DNA of 64,000 nucleotides from an uncultured SAR116 cluster alpha proteobacterium (GCA_902619615.1 CACNFD010000003.1:1-64000); one strand, 5' to 3'. Shown: positions 17,908-27,217, numbered from the stretch's first letter. Numbers and translations are program-made. The notes: generated by a model from the letters alone, not told the origin.

Positions 17908-18378
17908 ATGACTAAAGATATTAATAAGCGATTAGAAGAATTACATATAGATATTGATAAAGCTAGTGCTCCAGCGGGAAGTTACATTCCATACGTAATA
18001 TCAAATAACTTAGTTTTCATATCAGGACAATTACCTTTTATTAATGGAGAATTAACTATAAAAGGGAAAATTGGAGATAATGTTTCTGTCGAAGAAGGAA
18101 TTCAAATGGCTGAAGCTTGCGCAATGGCTTTGCTAAGCCAATTAAAGGAAGCTTGCAATGGTGATCTTAATAAAGTCAAAAGAGTCGTTAAATTGGGTGG
18201 ATTTGTAGCCTCTACACCAGACTTTACTGATCAGCCTAAGATAATAAACGGAGCATCAGATTTATTCGTTAAAATTTTTGGAGAACAAGGGAAACACGCT
18301 AGATTTGCAGTTGGAGCACCAGCGCTTCCAAGAAATGTCCCAGTAGAAATCGAAGGTATTTTTGAGATTGAAAATTAA
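17908..18378 (+). CDS. RidA/YjgF family protein
   Basis: A 156-residue member of the Rid family, small trimeric enzymes that hydrolyse reactive enamine/imine intermediates from PLP enzymes. The C-terminal signature GAPALPRNVPVEIEGIFEI contains the arginine that binds the substrate carboxylate in RidA. The N-terminal extension (KRLEELHIDIDKASAPAGSY) is that of the longer alphaproteobacterial subgroup rather than E. coli RidA, so its substrate may differ. It lies 14 bases after nrdJ and is probably cotranscribed, although no direct functional link to dNTP synthesis is obvious. Confidence 0.85.
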   Translation: MTKDINKRLEELHIDIDKASAPAGSYIPYVISNNLVFISGQLPFINGELTIKGKIGDNVSVEEGIQMAEACAMALLSQLKEACNGDLNKVKRVVKLGGFVASTPDFTDQPKIINGASDLFVKIFGEQGKHARFAVGAPALPRNVPVEIEGIFEIEN

Positions 18379-18405
18379 ATTATATTTTCTTAAAACCCTT
18401 TGATA

Positions 18406-19548
18406 ATGAGAGTTGAGTTAATATCCAAATTATCCGATATCGATAAAAATGATTGGAATAATCTAAATACTAATAATCATCCATTTACATCTTATGATTT
18501 TTTGAATTCTTTAGAAGTTTCAAAATCAGTTCATTCATCAACAGGCTGGAATCCTCAACACATAATAATTAAAAATACAAATCAGGAAATAATAGGGGTT
18601 TCTCCAAACTATTTAAAAATGCACTCATACGGTGAATACATTTTTGACCATTCTTGGGCAAATGCTTTTGAAAATGCTGGTGGACAATATTATCCTAAAC
18701 TAATTTGCGCAATCCCTTTTACACCTGCAACTGGTCCAAGGATTATGATCAACCCTGAAAATACAAACCATAAAAAAATCTTTGAATTAATAATAAAAAC
18801 ATATGAATTGATTGTCAGAGACAACAAATTGAGTTCAGCACATATTAACTTCACTACAGATGACTTTAATAAAAGATTGCAAAACAATAATTGGATAAGG
18901 AGAACGGGATTACAATTCCACTGGCATAACAATAATTATAAAACATTTGACGACTTTTTAAATGAACTGAAGAGTTCAAAAAGAAAAGCAATCAGAAATG
19001 AAAGAAAAAAAATAAAAAATGCAAACTTAGTTATTGAAAAATTAACTGGTGAACAACTAAACGATGAAATATGGGATTCTTTTTATAATTTTTATTTAAA
19101 CACGGTAGATAAAAAATGGGGTGGTGCATATTTAACTAAAGAATTTTTCCATTTGCTAAATGATACAATGAAAAACGATATTTTATTAATTATAGCTAAA
19201 CAAGACGAAAAAGTTGTTGCTGGCGCTTTGAACTTTATTAGTAAAAATACTCTTTATGGTAGAAATTGGGGTTCTATCGTAAATATTCCTTTTTTACATT
19301 TTGAACTCTGTTATTACCAAGCAATTGAATATGCAATTGAAAAAAACATCAAAGTAGTTGAAGCAGGTGCACAAGGACATCACAAAATACAAAGAGGATA
19401 TATTGCAAGACCAACTTATAGTAATCATTTCGTTTTAAATGATTCTTTTGCAAAGGCTGTTAAAAATTTTACTAAATTAGAAGAAATAGAAGTTAACAAA
19501 CAAATAAAATTTATTAATACAGAAAATTCTCCATATTCAAATATTTAA
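18406..19548 (+). CDS. Predicted N-acyltransferase of the DUF482/COG3146 GNAT family
   Basis: About 380 residues in the FemAB-like half of the GNAT superfamily. The family signature near the C-terminus is clear: VVEAGAQGHHKIQRGYIARPTYSNHF. A basic region KSSKRKAIRNERKKI lies in the middle. Substrates are unproven; peptidoglycan or aminoacyl transfer is often suggested for the group. I prefer ATG 18406 over the in-frame TTG at 18400, although neither has a clear Shine-Dalgarno. Its stop overlaps the convergent clpA stop by 4 bases. Confidence 0.78.
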   Translation: MRVELISKLSDIDKNDWNNLNTNNHPFTSYDFLNSLEVSKSVHSSTGWNPQHIIIKNTNQEIIGVSPNYLKMHSYGEYIFDHSWANAFENAGGQYYPKLICAIPFTPATGPRIMINPENTNHKKIFELIIKTYELIVRDNKLSSAHINFTTDDFNKRLQNNNWIRRTGLQFHWHNNNYKTFDDFLNELKSSKRKAIRNERKKIKNANLVIEKLTGEQLNDEIWDSFYNFYLNTVDKKWGGAYLTKEFFHLLNDTMKNDILLIIAKQDEKVVAGALNFISKNTLYGRNWGSIVNIPFLHFELCYYQAIEYAIEKNIKVVEAGAQGHHKIQRGYIARPTYSNHFVLNDSFAKAVKNFTKLEEIEVNKQIKFINTENSPYSNI

Positions 19549-21869
19549 GTTAATTCCGTAGCATCATTACTTTTATTTTTTGGATCTATTGTCTTCTTTT
19601 TTTTGTCTTTAGAAGCTGAACCTTCTGTTTTTAATGTTAATTTATCTTTTGATAAATCAACATAAACAACTCCACCATCAACTAATCTTCCAAATAAAAG
19701 TTCTTCGGCCAAAGGTTTTTTAATATGTTCTTGAATTACTCTTCCTAGGGGTCTGGCGCCAAAGGTTTTATCGTAACCCTTTGTTGCCAACCAGTCTCTA
19801 GCTTTATCAGTTAATACAACAGATACACCTTTTTCAGATAATTGTGCTTCTAATTGCATAATAAACTTATCAACAACCATTCTAACAACTTCTAATGGTA
19901 AGTACCCAAAAGGTATTATAGCATCTAATCTATTTCTAAATTCTGGCGCAAACAATTTGTCTATTGCTTCACTATCAGCACCTTCACGATTTTCCTGCTT
20001 AAATCCTATTGCTGCTTTTGAGAGCTCTTGCGCGCCTGCGTTAGTAGTCATAATTAAAATCGTATTTCTAAAATCTATAGATTTACCATTGTTGTCTGTT
20101 AATTTTCCATGATCCATAACTTGAAGAAGTAAATTAAATAAATCTGGATGAGCTTTTTCTATCTCATCTAACAACAATACTGAATGAGGATTTTGATCAA
20201 CAGCGTCAGTTAAAAGACCACCTTGATCAAAACCAACATAACCTGGAGGAGCTCCAATTAATCTTGAGACAGTATGTCTTTCCATATATTCCGACATATC
20301 GAACCTTATGAGTTTTACACCAGTAGCTTCCGCTAATTGTTTAGCAACCTCCGTTTTTCCAACACCCGTTGGACCCGAAAACAAATAACAGCCTACAGGT
20401 TTTTCACCTTCTCTTAAGCCAGCTCTAGATAGCTTTATACTTGAAACTAATTCAGAAACTGCCTTATCCTGTCCATAAACCATTCTTTTTAAATCATCTT
20501 CTAACTTTGAAAGAGCTTTTCTATCGTCTGTAGAAACATTTCTAGGCGGTATTCTTGCAATTAATGCAATTGTTTCTTCGATCTCAACTTTACCAATAAT
20601 CCTCTTTCTTTTTGATTTATTTTTTAACATTTGAGCTGCAGCAGTCTCGTCAATTACGTCAATAGCTTTATCAGGCAACTTTCTGTCATTTATGTATCTA
20701 GCAGATAGTTCTACAGCTGTTTTAATAGCAATGTTTGTGAATTTTAAATTATGATGTTTTTCATAACGGGATTTTAAACCCATTAAGATTTTTATAGTAT
20801 CTTCAACATTTGGTTCTGGAACATCAATTTTTTGAAACCGTCTTACTAATGCCCTATCTTTATCAAAATAACCTCTGTATTCTTTATAAGTTGTTGAGCC
20901 TATACATTTTAAGGAACCATTTTGAAGTGCTGGTTTTAATAAATTAGATGCATCCATGGCTCCGCCACTAGTTGCACCTGCACCAATAATGGTGTGTATT
21001 TCATCAATAAATAAAATTGCGTTTTCATTCTGTTCAATTTCTTTCATAACAGCTTTTAAACGCTCTTCAAAATCACCTCTGTATCTTGTGCCTGCTAACA
21101 AGGCGCCCATATCTAAAGCATATATTTCTGAATTTAATAGAACTTCAGGAACATTACCATTAACAACTTTATCGGCTAAACCTTCTGCTATTGCAGTTTT
21201 TCCTACACCAGGATCACCAACGAATAGAGGATTATTCTTTGTTCTTCTACATAAAACCTGAATGGTCCTATCTAACTCAGATTGTCTGCCTATTAAAGGA
21301 TCAACCTTACCCTCAGCTGCCTTCTCATTTAGATTAACAGCATATTTATCTAGAGCTTTTTCAGATTTTTTATTATCAGCATCCTCAATTTCGTTATCAG
21401 CTCCAGATGGTGTGGTAGATTTTGAATAATTGGGATCCTTAGCCAAACCATGACTTATAAAACTGACTGCATCAAGACGTTTCATATCCTGTTTCTGAAG
21501 TAGATAAACTGCATAGCAATCTCTTTCAGAAAACATAGCTACTAAAATATTTGCTCCTGTTGCTTCACTTCTTCCTGAAGATTGAGTATGTATTACAGCC
21601 CTTTGAACAACTCTTTGGAAACCTGCTGTTGGCTGTGTGTCTGCTTCTTTATCAGATGTAACAATTGCTTTCAATTCTTCTTTTAAATATCTGTCTATAT
21701 CTTCTTCTAATATTTTTACATTTACTGAACATGCTTTTAATACTTCAACAGCGTCTTTATCTTTTAACAAAGCAGAAAGCAAATGCTCTAATGTTGCAAA
21801 CTCGTGCTTTAATGAGGAAGCGTTTGTCATTGCTCGTCTAAGGGTTTCTTCTAAAGATTTAGATAGCAT
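19545..21869 (-). CDS. clpA: ATP-dependent Clp protease ATP-binding subunit ClpA
   Basis: Hexameric AAA+ unfoldase that feeds substrates to ClpP. Its 774 residues are a full-length ClpA: an N-terminal double Clp_N domain (binding site for ClpS), AAA module 1 with Walker A GDPGVGKT and Walker B ILFIDEIHT, AAA module 2 with GPTGVGKT and LLLDEIEKAHP, then the C-terminal small domain. A Lys/Asp-rich tail follows. It starts 2 bases after the clpS stop on the same strand, so the two are translationally linked. clpP is not in this window. Confidence 0.97.
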   Translation of the reverse strand: MLSKSLEETLRRAMTNASSLKHEFATLEHLLSALLKDKDAVEVLKACSVNVKILEEDIDRYLKEELKAIVTSDKEADTQPTAGFQRVVQRAVIHTQSSGRSEATGANILVAMFSERDCYAVYLLQKQDMKRLDAVSFISHGLAKDPNYSKSTTPSGADNEIEDADNKKSEKALDKYAVNLNEKAAEGKVDPLIGRQSELDRTIQVLCRRTKNNPLFVGDPGVGKTAIAEGLADKVVNGNVPEVLLNSEIYALDMGALLAGTRYRGDFEERLKAVMKEIEQNENAILFIDEIHTIIGAGATSGGAMDASNLLKPALQNGSLKCIGSTTYKEYRGYFDKDRALVRRFQKIDVPEPNVEDTIKILMGLKSRYEKHHNLKFTNIAIKTAVELSARYINDRKLPDKAIDVIDETAAAQMLKNKSKRKRIIGKVEIEETIALIARIPPRNVSTDDRKALSKLEDDLKRMVYGQDKAVSELVSSIKLSRAGLREGEKPVGCYLFSGPTGVGKTEVAKQLAEATGVKLIRFDMSEYMERHTVSRLIGAPPGYVGFDQGGLLTDAVDQNPHSVLLLDEIEKAHPDLFNLLLQVMDHGKLTDNNGKSIDFRNTILIMTTNAGAQELSKAAIGFKQENREGADSEAIDKLFAPEFRNRLDAIIPFGYLPLEVVRMVVDKFIMQLEAQLSEKGVSVVLTDKARDWLATKGYDKTFGARPLGRVIQEHIKKPLAEELLFGRLVDGGVVYVDLSKDKLTLKTEGSASKDKKKKTIDPKNKSNDATELT

Positions 21870-21871
21870 TG

Positions 21872-22195
21872 TTATTCCTTTTCTAATTGAACTTGTAGAG
21901 GATGCTCATATTTACGGGCATAGTTCATTACTTGCATCGCTTTGGTTTCTGCTAAATCATATGAATATATTCCACAAACACCAACTCCACGTTGATGAAC
22001 ATGAAGCATTATTTGTGTTGCCTCTTCTCTATTTTTTTGAAAAAACTTTTCTAGCACTTCAATGACAAACTCCATTGGAGTATAATCATCATTCATCATT
22101 AATACTCTATAGAGTGGTGGGATTTTTGTCTTTGGCTTTACAGCTAATTTTACGTTTCCTTCAACGTCATCCTTACTATCTTTATCCTCACCCAT
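21872..22195 (-). CDS. clpS: ClpS adaptor protein for N-degron substrates
   Basis: Small adaptor that binds N-terminal Leu, Phe, Trp or Tyr and delivers the protein to ClpA. The core [19 protein letters not shown] and [14 protein letters not shown] carry the acidic and hydrophobic residues of the N-degron pocket. From ATG 22195 the protein has 107 residues, the usual length. The open frame extends upstream to a TTG at 22261 (22 extra residues). That TTG would give a shorter leader, but its added sequence is not typical of the family. Neither start has a good Shine-Dalgarno. clpA follows at once. Confidence 0.9.
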   Translation of the reverse strand: MGEDKDSKDDVEGNVKLAVKPKTKIPPLYRVLMMNDDYTPMEFVIEVLEKFFQKNREEATQIMLHVHQRGVGVCGIYSYDLAETKAMQVMNYARKYEHPLQVQLEKE

Positions 22196-22296
22196 AATAA
22201 TTGATGGTGTAATTCTTAAATCAAGGTTTTCAAAATTTTTATATTTTCTATTATTGAACAACTTCTTGAATATTCCTTTTTATTGCAAACTCTATA

Positions 22297-22324
22297 ATAA
22301 TATAAGAACGACGGATGGGTTCAA
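22297..22324 (-). promoter_or_regulatory. Candidate clpSA promoter
   Basis: On the minus strand TTGAAC (22324-22319) is followed after 16 bases by TATTAT (22302-22297). An overlapping reading, TTGTTG (22327-22322) with 17 bases to TATATT (22304-22299), is about as good. Both would start the transcript near 22290, just ahead of clpS. Confidence 0.45.
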
Positions 22325-22525
22325 CAAGTTTAAGTTATTTTTTTTTTTAATACACTCTTTCATAATTATTGCTTCTATTTTATACTAAATGTAGTGTTTT
22401 GTTAAAAAAATAATCTAAATGATGTGTTTGTTTAAATATTTAGATTATAATTTTAACTTTAGTAACTACTAATATGTTGGAATTCATTTTTTTCAATATT
22501 AAATTTGTTTAGAAATTATAATAAA

Positions 22526-23770
22526 ATGGTTAATAATCATAAAATTTTATTCTCTAAAAAATATAACCTAACATTTTTAATTAAATTTATGTTTATCTCT
22601 ATAATTTTTTTTAATGCTATATTTTCTGCACATGCTAAATATGCATCATTTATTATAAATGAAAATACCAAGCGTATTTATCACAATACTAACGCAGATA
22701 CACGAAACTATCCTGCTTCATTAACAAAAATTATGACATTATATATGATATTTGATGCTTTAAAAAATAAAAAAATATCTATGAATACCAAATTGAAAGT
22801 CTCTAAGCGTGCTAGCAGACAGCCACCATCTAAACTAAATCTATCTGCAGGATCTAATATTACAGTGAAGAATGCTATTTTAGCGTTAATTACCAAATCT
22901 GCAAATGATGTAGCAACAGTTGTAGCTGAAAATCTTGGAAAATCAGAAAGAAATTTTGCGAAATTAATGACAAAGAAAGCTAAAAAATTAGGTATGACAC
23001 GAACCACTTTTAAGAATGCTTCAGGATTGCCTAACAGAGGTCAATTATCTACTGCTAGAGATATGGCGACTTTAGGGATGTCTATTAGAAAAAATCATCC
23101 TAATTTTTTTAAATTATTTAAAACTAAATCTTTTTTTTATAAGGGGATTAAATACACTAATCATAATAATCTATTAAGTAGTTACTATGGCACAGATGGT
23201 ATAAAAACAGGTTATACTAATGCTTCTGGATTTAATCTTGTAGCGTCTGTTGAAAGAAATGGACAAAGAATTATTGGTGTGGTTTTTGGTGGTAAAAAAG
23301 CAAGATCTCGTGATCAGCATATGATAAAATTACTAAATAGATACATTAAAACTAGACCTTCTAAACCACTGGTTAGAATTGCAAAGCCTTCAGAAATGCC
23401 TAAAGTTCGGCCTAAAATTATTGTTGCAGAAAAAAATATAAAGAATTTTAAAATACCTCCTAAAGACCTTAAAACTATAAACTTTGAAAATATTGAAGAT
23501 GATTGGTTTGTCCAAATTGGTGCTTTTAAAAACAGATTAAATGCTCATAAAGCAGCTCGCAACGCAAGAAATATTGTTCCTGAACAACTTGGTAATTTAC
23601 CTGCGTCATTAAGTAAAATAATCAAAACTAATAATTCAAATAATAATTTAGAGTATTTATGGAGAGTTCGGTTTATTGAATTGGCAGAAAATCAAGCACG
23701 TTCAGTTTGTGCAGAACTTTGGACTTCTGGTCTAAGTTGTATTCCACTTCCTTCAAATAATAAATCTTAA
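22526..23770 (+). CDS. dacA: D-alanyl-D-alanine carboxypeptidase (PBP5/6 family) with SPOR domain
   Basis: Trims the terminal D-Ala from peptidoglycan stem peptides in the periplasm. A long signal peptide ends near FSAHA. The S11 peptidase domain has all three motifs: SLTK, SAND and KTGYT. After a linker (about residues 275-325), the C-terminal 85 residues form a SPOR domain (DDWFVQIGAFKNRLNAHKAA), which binds denuded glycan at the division site. The same domain order is common in alphaproteobacterial DacA. The start is uncertain: ATG 22526 gives a plausible signal peptide but lacks a Shine-Dalgarno, and a TTG lies at 22505. Confidence 0.92.
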   Translation: MVNNHKILFSKKYNLTFLIKFMFISIIFFNAIFSAHAKYASFIINENTKRIYHNTNADTRNYPASLTKIMTLYMIFDALKNKKISMNTKLKVSKRASRQPPSKLNLSAGSNITVKNAILALITKSANDVATVVAENLGKSERNFAKLMTKKAKKLGMTRTTFKNASGLPNRGQLSTARDMATLGMSIRKNHPNFFKLFKTKSFFYKGIKYTNHNNLLSSYYGTDGIKTGYTNASGFNLVASVERNGQRIIGVVFGGKKARSRDQHMIKLLNRYIKTRPSKPLVRIAKPSEMPKVRPKIIVAEKNIKNFKIPPKDLKTINFENIEDDWFVQIGAFKNRLNAHKAARNARNIVPEQLGNLPASLSKIIKTNNSNNNLEYLWRVRFIELAENQARSVCAELWTSGLSCIPLPSNNKS

Positions 23771-23783
23771 TACAAATACTTCT

Positions 23784-25106
23784 CTAGGATACTTTTAATA
23801 TGTCAGCCCAATTTGTAGTGTAAAAAGGAGACTTATAAAAAGATTTCATTCTCCATTTATCCTTTTCTATTTTCTTTCTTCTTGACTGTTTTACTATTCC
23901 TTGAGAACCATAAAATAGTGTCATTTTTCCCATTTTAGTATTTATATCATCTAATATTTTCATACGGATATCAGATGTAGTATCAATATTTTTATAATTT
24001 TTATTATATGTAAACAAATTATCCTGAATAACATAATCGTTATTTGTGACGTCTTTTTTTCTTTGTTTTAAATCAAGCAATATTACTCCAATTTTTTTAT
24101 AATTATAATTTGGACGATAAAGTCTATCTAATACCTTAAATGCTTTTTGCATTATTATATTTGTATTATCTGTTAAATCTTCAAAGGGTAATATGGCACT
24201 ATTATTATATTGTAAATCCTTCTTTCTAAAACGATTAGTATTAATAAAAACACAAATCTCTCCACATAAGCTGTCTTGACTTCTAAGCTTCTCTGCTGCT
24301 CTTGCCACATGATTTGCCAATGCTTGTTTAAGATTACATTTATCGTTAATCATATTGCCAAAAGATCTGGAAACTGTAATAGATTTTTTATCCACTATAT
24401 TTTCTAGGACAAGGCAAGAATTTCCTCTTAATTCATAAACCATACGTTCACCAATAACTGATACTAATTTTCTGATCTGACGAGGATCTGATTGCTGTAA
24501 CTGAAATGGATTATTAATTCCTATTGATTTTAAACGATTTGCCCATCCTTTAGAGATACCCCAAATATCTTCTAATTGGATATTACTTAGTATATTTCTT
24601 AAATGATCAGACATAGTTAAAACATAAACACCGTTAGATGAATGTTTCTTAGCCATTTTATTTGCTAATTTTGCCAATGTTTTAGTAGGACCTACTCCAA
24701 TCGAAACAGGTATACCAGTCCACTGATAAATAAATTGTCTAATTTTAAACATTTCTTCTGAAATAGTTTCTATATTGAATTTTCTTAAGTCAAGGAATGC
24801 TTCATCAATAGAATATATCTCCATATCAGGTACGAAATAATTTAACGAGCTCATTACCCGAGAAGACATATCTCCATATAAAGTATAATTTGAGGAATAT
24901 GTAAATATTTTATTCTTCTTTATTAATGTTTTGTATAAGTATAATGGAGCTCCCATAGGGATTCCTAAAGATTTTGCTTCATTAGATCTAGCAATAATAC
25001 AGCCGTCATTATTGGATAACACTATAACTGGCTTGTTTCTCAATAGGGGATTAAAAACTCTTTCGCAGGAAACATAAAAATTGTTACAATCAACTAGACC
25101 ATACAT
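23784..25106 (-). CDS. umuC: DNA polymerase V catalytic subunit UmuC (Y family)
   Basis: Error-prone translesion polymerase. Its 440 residues show the UmuC pattern: GLVDCNNFYVSCERVFNP (first metal-binding Asp, steric gate region), NDGCIIARSNEAK, and the catalytic YSIDEAFLDL. The helix-hairpin-helix region (WGISKGWANRLKSIGI) and little-finger domain follow, with a UmuC-type C-terminal extension. It begins 1 base after the umuD stop, which makes a coupled umuDC operon behind an SOS box. UmuC needs processed UmuD' and RecA to be active in E. coli. The 3' end faces dacA across 13 bases. Confidence 0.95.
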   Translation of the reverse strand: MYGLVDCNNFYVSCERVFNPLLRNKPVIVLSNNDGCIIARSNEAKSLGIPMGAPLYLYKTLIKKNKIFTYSSNYTLYGDMSSRVMSSLNYFVPDMEIYSIDEAFLDLRKFNIETISEEMFKIRQFIYQWTGIPVSIGVGPTKTLAKLANKMAKKHSSNGVYVLTMSDHLRNILSNIQLEDIWGISKGWANRLKSIGINNPFQLQQSDPRQIRKLVSVIGERMVYELRGNSCLVLENIVDKKSITVSRSFGNMINDKCNLKQALANHVARAAEKLRSQDSLCGEICVFINTNRFRKKDLQYNNSAILPFEDLTDNTNIIMQKAFKVLDRLYRPNYNYKKIGVILLDLKQRKKDVTNNDYVIQDNLFTYNKNYKNIDTTSDIRMKILDDINTKMGKMTLFYGSQGIVKQSRRKKIEKDKWRMKSFYKSPFYTTNWADILKVS

Positions 25107-25107
25107 A

Positions 25108-25596
25108 TTACAAAAAATGAACCGAACTAGTTACCACTCCCCAAATTTCCATATTCATATGATCTTCAATTTCAATCGGCTTATACAAATCGTTTTCTGG
25201 CATCAATATTATTTTTCCAGATTGTTTATGTAACCTTTTAACGGTCATTTGTCCGTCTAAAACAGCTATAATTACTTTCCCGTGTGCAGGCTTAATACTC
25301 CTGTCAACAACCAAGATATCATTATCACTTATACCAGCGTTAATCATTGAATCACCGTTAACACGAACAAAAAATGTTGCAGCAGGACGTTTAATTAAAT
25401 AGCTATTTAAATCTAAACTTTTCTCTAGATTATCGTCTGCAGGAGAAGGAAAACCCGCTGAAACTTTAGAGCTATAAAGAGGAAAAGTTTGAGGACGATT
25501 TAAACATGGTTTAAATACTTCTAATTTATCTGACATCTTATAGTGTCCGTTTTGGGCTAAAATTCTTTTGGTTACTTCTAAATTTAAATTAATCAT
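25108..25596 (-). CDS. umuD: UmuD, LexA-like self-cleaving subunit of DNA polymerase V
   Basis: S24 serine-lysine autoprotease that cuts itself on RecA filaments and then joins UmuC. With the start at 25596 (162 residues), catalytic Ser83 is in NGDSMI and Lys120 in MTVKRL; the expected cut is Ala47-Gly48 in SAGFPSP, where E. coli UmuD has Cys-Gly. Start choice: the SOS box at 25617-25631 must lie upstream of the coding region, which rules out ATG 25635 and earlier. ATG 25596 has a GGA 8 bases upstream and a short leader; ATG 25536 would give 142 residues, closer to E. coli length, and remains possible. Confidence 0.92.
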   Translation of the reverse strand: MINLNLEVTKRILAQNGHYKMSDKLEVFKPCLNRPQTFPLYSSKVSAGFPSPADDNLEKSLDLNSYLIKRPAATFFVRVNGDSMINAGISDNDILVVDRSIKPAHGKVIIAVLDGQMTVKRLHKQSGKIILMPENDLYKPIEIEDHMNMEIWGVVTSSVHFL

Positions 25597-25616
25597 TATT
25601 TCATTCCAAATATTTT

Positions 25617-25631
25617 GTTCATGTTTTGTTC
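25617..25631 (-). promoter_or_regulatory. LexA/SOS box of alphaproteobacterial type upstream of umuDC
   Basis: The minus strand reads GAACAAAACATGAAC, that is GAAC-N7-GAAC (GTTC-N7-GTTC on the plus strand), the exact direct-repeat LexA site known from Rhizobiales, Rhodobacterales and Caulobacter. A TTGACT (25656-25651) lies upstream as a likely -35; a standard 17-base spacer then puts the -10 region on top of the box. This predicts repression by LexA and induction by DNA damage. Confidence 0.8.
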
Positions 25632-25726
25632 TCATATAAATATAATAAAAAGTCAACTATTAAAAGTAAAATCAAATAAAAATTATATTAGAAAACAGAT
25701 AAAACGGTTTAAAATATATTGGAATA

Positions 25727-25987
25727 TTAACGATCTTTCAATTTTTCGACCAAACTATCTAAGTCGTGGTCTACTTGGTCATCAAAACCATTTTTAGATG
25801 AGAAATAAGCTAAAGACATTAAACCAGAACCTAATAAAATAGTAAAAAAGGCACCAACAAAGATTGCTATTTTTCCATTATAACTAATTGTAACGTCTGA
25901 CATTTGCAACCATAAATTAATTGCAAATATTGTTATTAACATTACAGTAAATATAGCTAAAATAATTAAAAATAAGGTGTTTTTCAT
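25727..25987 (-). CDS. Small two-helix membrane protein of unknown function
   Basis: An 86-residue protein not recognised as a named family. Two strong hydrophobic helices are visible (about residues 4-27 and 39-63, the second with IAIFVGAFFTILLGSGLMSLAYF), joined by a short polar loop. A charged C-terminal tail ends in DSLVEKLKDR. Such a layout fits an inner-membrane accessory or assembly protein, but nothing fixes a role. It lies between the umuDC promoter and the M20 gene with its own upstream space. The ORF is probably real given its membrane-protein composition and the lack of a competing frame. Confidence 0.6.
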   Translation of the reverse strand: MKNTLFLIILAIFTVMLITIFAINLWLQMSDVTISYNGKIAIFVGAFFTILLGSGLMSLAYFSSKNGFDDQVDHDLDSLVEKLKDR

Positions 25988-26029
25988 ACGTATATATATA
26001 TTAGTAAATTCAAGACAAGTCTACCAATA

Positions 26030-27217
26030 TTACCTAAGAGGCATTTCTGCTTTAACCAACTGTTCCCAGTATGCAATACCTAAAGGTAAAATATTATCAT
26101 TAAAATCATACTTACTATTATGTAGCATACAACCTGATTTCCCTTCACCTGCCCCCAACCATATATATGATCCAGGAACTTTTTCTAACATATAAGCGAA
26201 ATCTTCAGCGCCCATAGAGGGTGCCATATTAGTTTTAACCGAATCTTTACCAAATAAATTTGATGAAACTTTAATTGCTTTTTCACTAGATTCAATGTCA
26301 TTTATTGTTACAGGATAACCTTTAATAACAGACACTTTAGCTGAACAACCATAAGCTATTGCTGTAGCCTCACAAATTTCTGTAAATTGTTTGTGAACAC
26401 TTATTCTAGTATCTGGGTTAACAGTTCTAATAGTACCAATGAAATTTGCTGTTTGGGGTATAATGTTAAATCCAGAACCTGCATTAATTTGGGTTACAGA
26501 AATCACAACTGCATCAAGAGGATTCTGTCTTCGAGAAACTATCTGTTGTACTGCCTGAACAATAGCAGTAACAGCTAAAACAGGATCATTTGTTGCTTGA
26601 GGCATTGCAGCATGACCACCATTTCCATTTATAGTAACTTCAAATTTGTCTGCTGCTGCCATAACAGATCCTTTATGAACGGCAACACTTCCTTCACTCA
26701 TACCTGGCCAATTGTGCATACCCCAAACACTATCCATAGGAAATTGTTGAAACAAGCCATCCTGTATCATGGCAAGCCCACCACCTCCACCTTCTTCTGC
26801 AGGTTGGAATATAAAATACACAGTTCCATCAAAATCCTTTTTCGAAGACAATAATTTTGCTGCCCCAAGTAACATGGCTGTATGACCATCATGACCACAT
26901 GCATGCATACGGCCATCAAACTTTGACTTGTGAGAAAAATCATTTTCTTCAGTCATTGGCAAGGCATCCATATCAGCTCTTAATCCAATAGCTTTATTTC
27001 CTCCACCACCAAGACTGGCATTAGCCCCCTTTAAAACTCCAACAACACCCGTTTTAGCCATTCCTCTATGAATCTCCAAACCAAAAGATTCAAGTTTGTC
27101 AGCAACAAAGTTAGATGTCCACTCCTCTTCGTAGCCAAGCTCTGGATGAGCATGCAACTCATGCCTCCACTTTTTTATTTCAGTACAAATATTAATAATT
27201 TCATTAGATACCTTCAT
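26030..27217 (-). CDS. M20D-family metal-dependent amidohydrolase
   Basis: A 395-residue peptidase-like hydrolase of the hippuricase/IAA-amino-acid hydrolase group, which releases acyl groups from amino acids. The metal sites are visible in GLRADMDALPM, MHACGHDGHTAML, FQPAEEGGGG and MGAEDFAYM near the end. The central dimerisation domain spans roughly residues 190-300. The start at 27217 is fixed by a strong AAGGAG 6 bases upstream; the frame stays open to 27277 without support. The physiological substrate is unknown. The divergent MFS transporter gene next door could import a substrate, which is only a guess. Confidence 0.9.
   Translation of the reverse strand: MKVSNEIINICTEIKKWRHELHAHPELGYEEEWTSNFVADKLESFGLEIHRGMAKTGVVGVLKGANASLGGGGNKAIGLRADMDALPMTEENDFSHKSKFDGRMHACGHDGHTAMLLGAAKLLSSKKDFDGTVYFIFQPAEEGGGGGLAMIQDGLFQQFPMDSVWGMHNWPGMSEGSVAVHKGSVMAAADKFEVTINGNGGHAAMPQATNDPVLAVTAIVQAVQQIVSRRQNPLDAVVISVTQINAGSGFNIIPQTANFIGTIRTVNPDTRISVHKQFTEICEATAIAYGCSAKVSVIKGYPVTINDIESSEKAIKVSSNLFGKDSVKTNMAPSMGAEDFAYMLEKVPGSYIWLGAGEGKSGCMLHNSKYDFNDNILPLGIAYWEQLVKAEMPLR

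Noticed and set aside
23784-25656. umuDC as part of a prophage, plasmid or island
   Set aside because: No integrase, transposase, tRNA target, repeat or phage gene flanks it, and base use looks like the neighbours.
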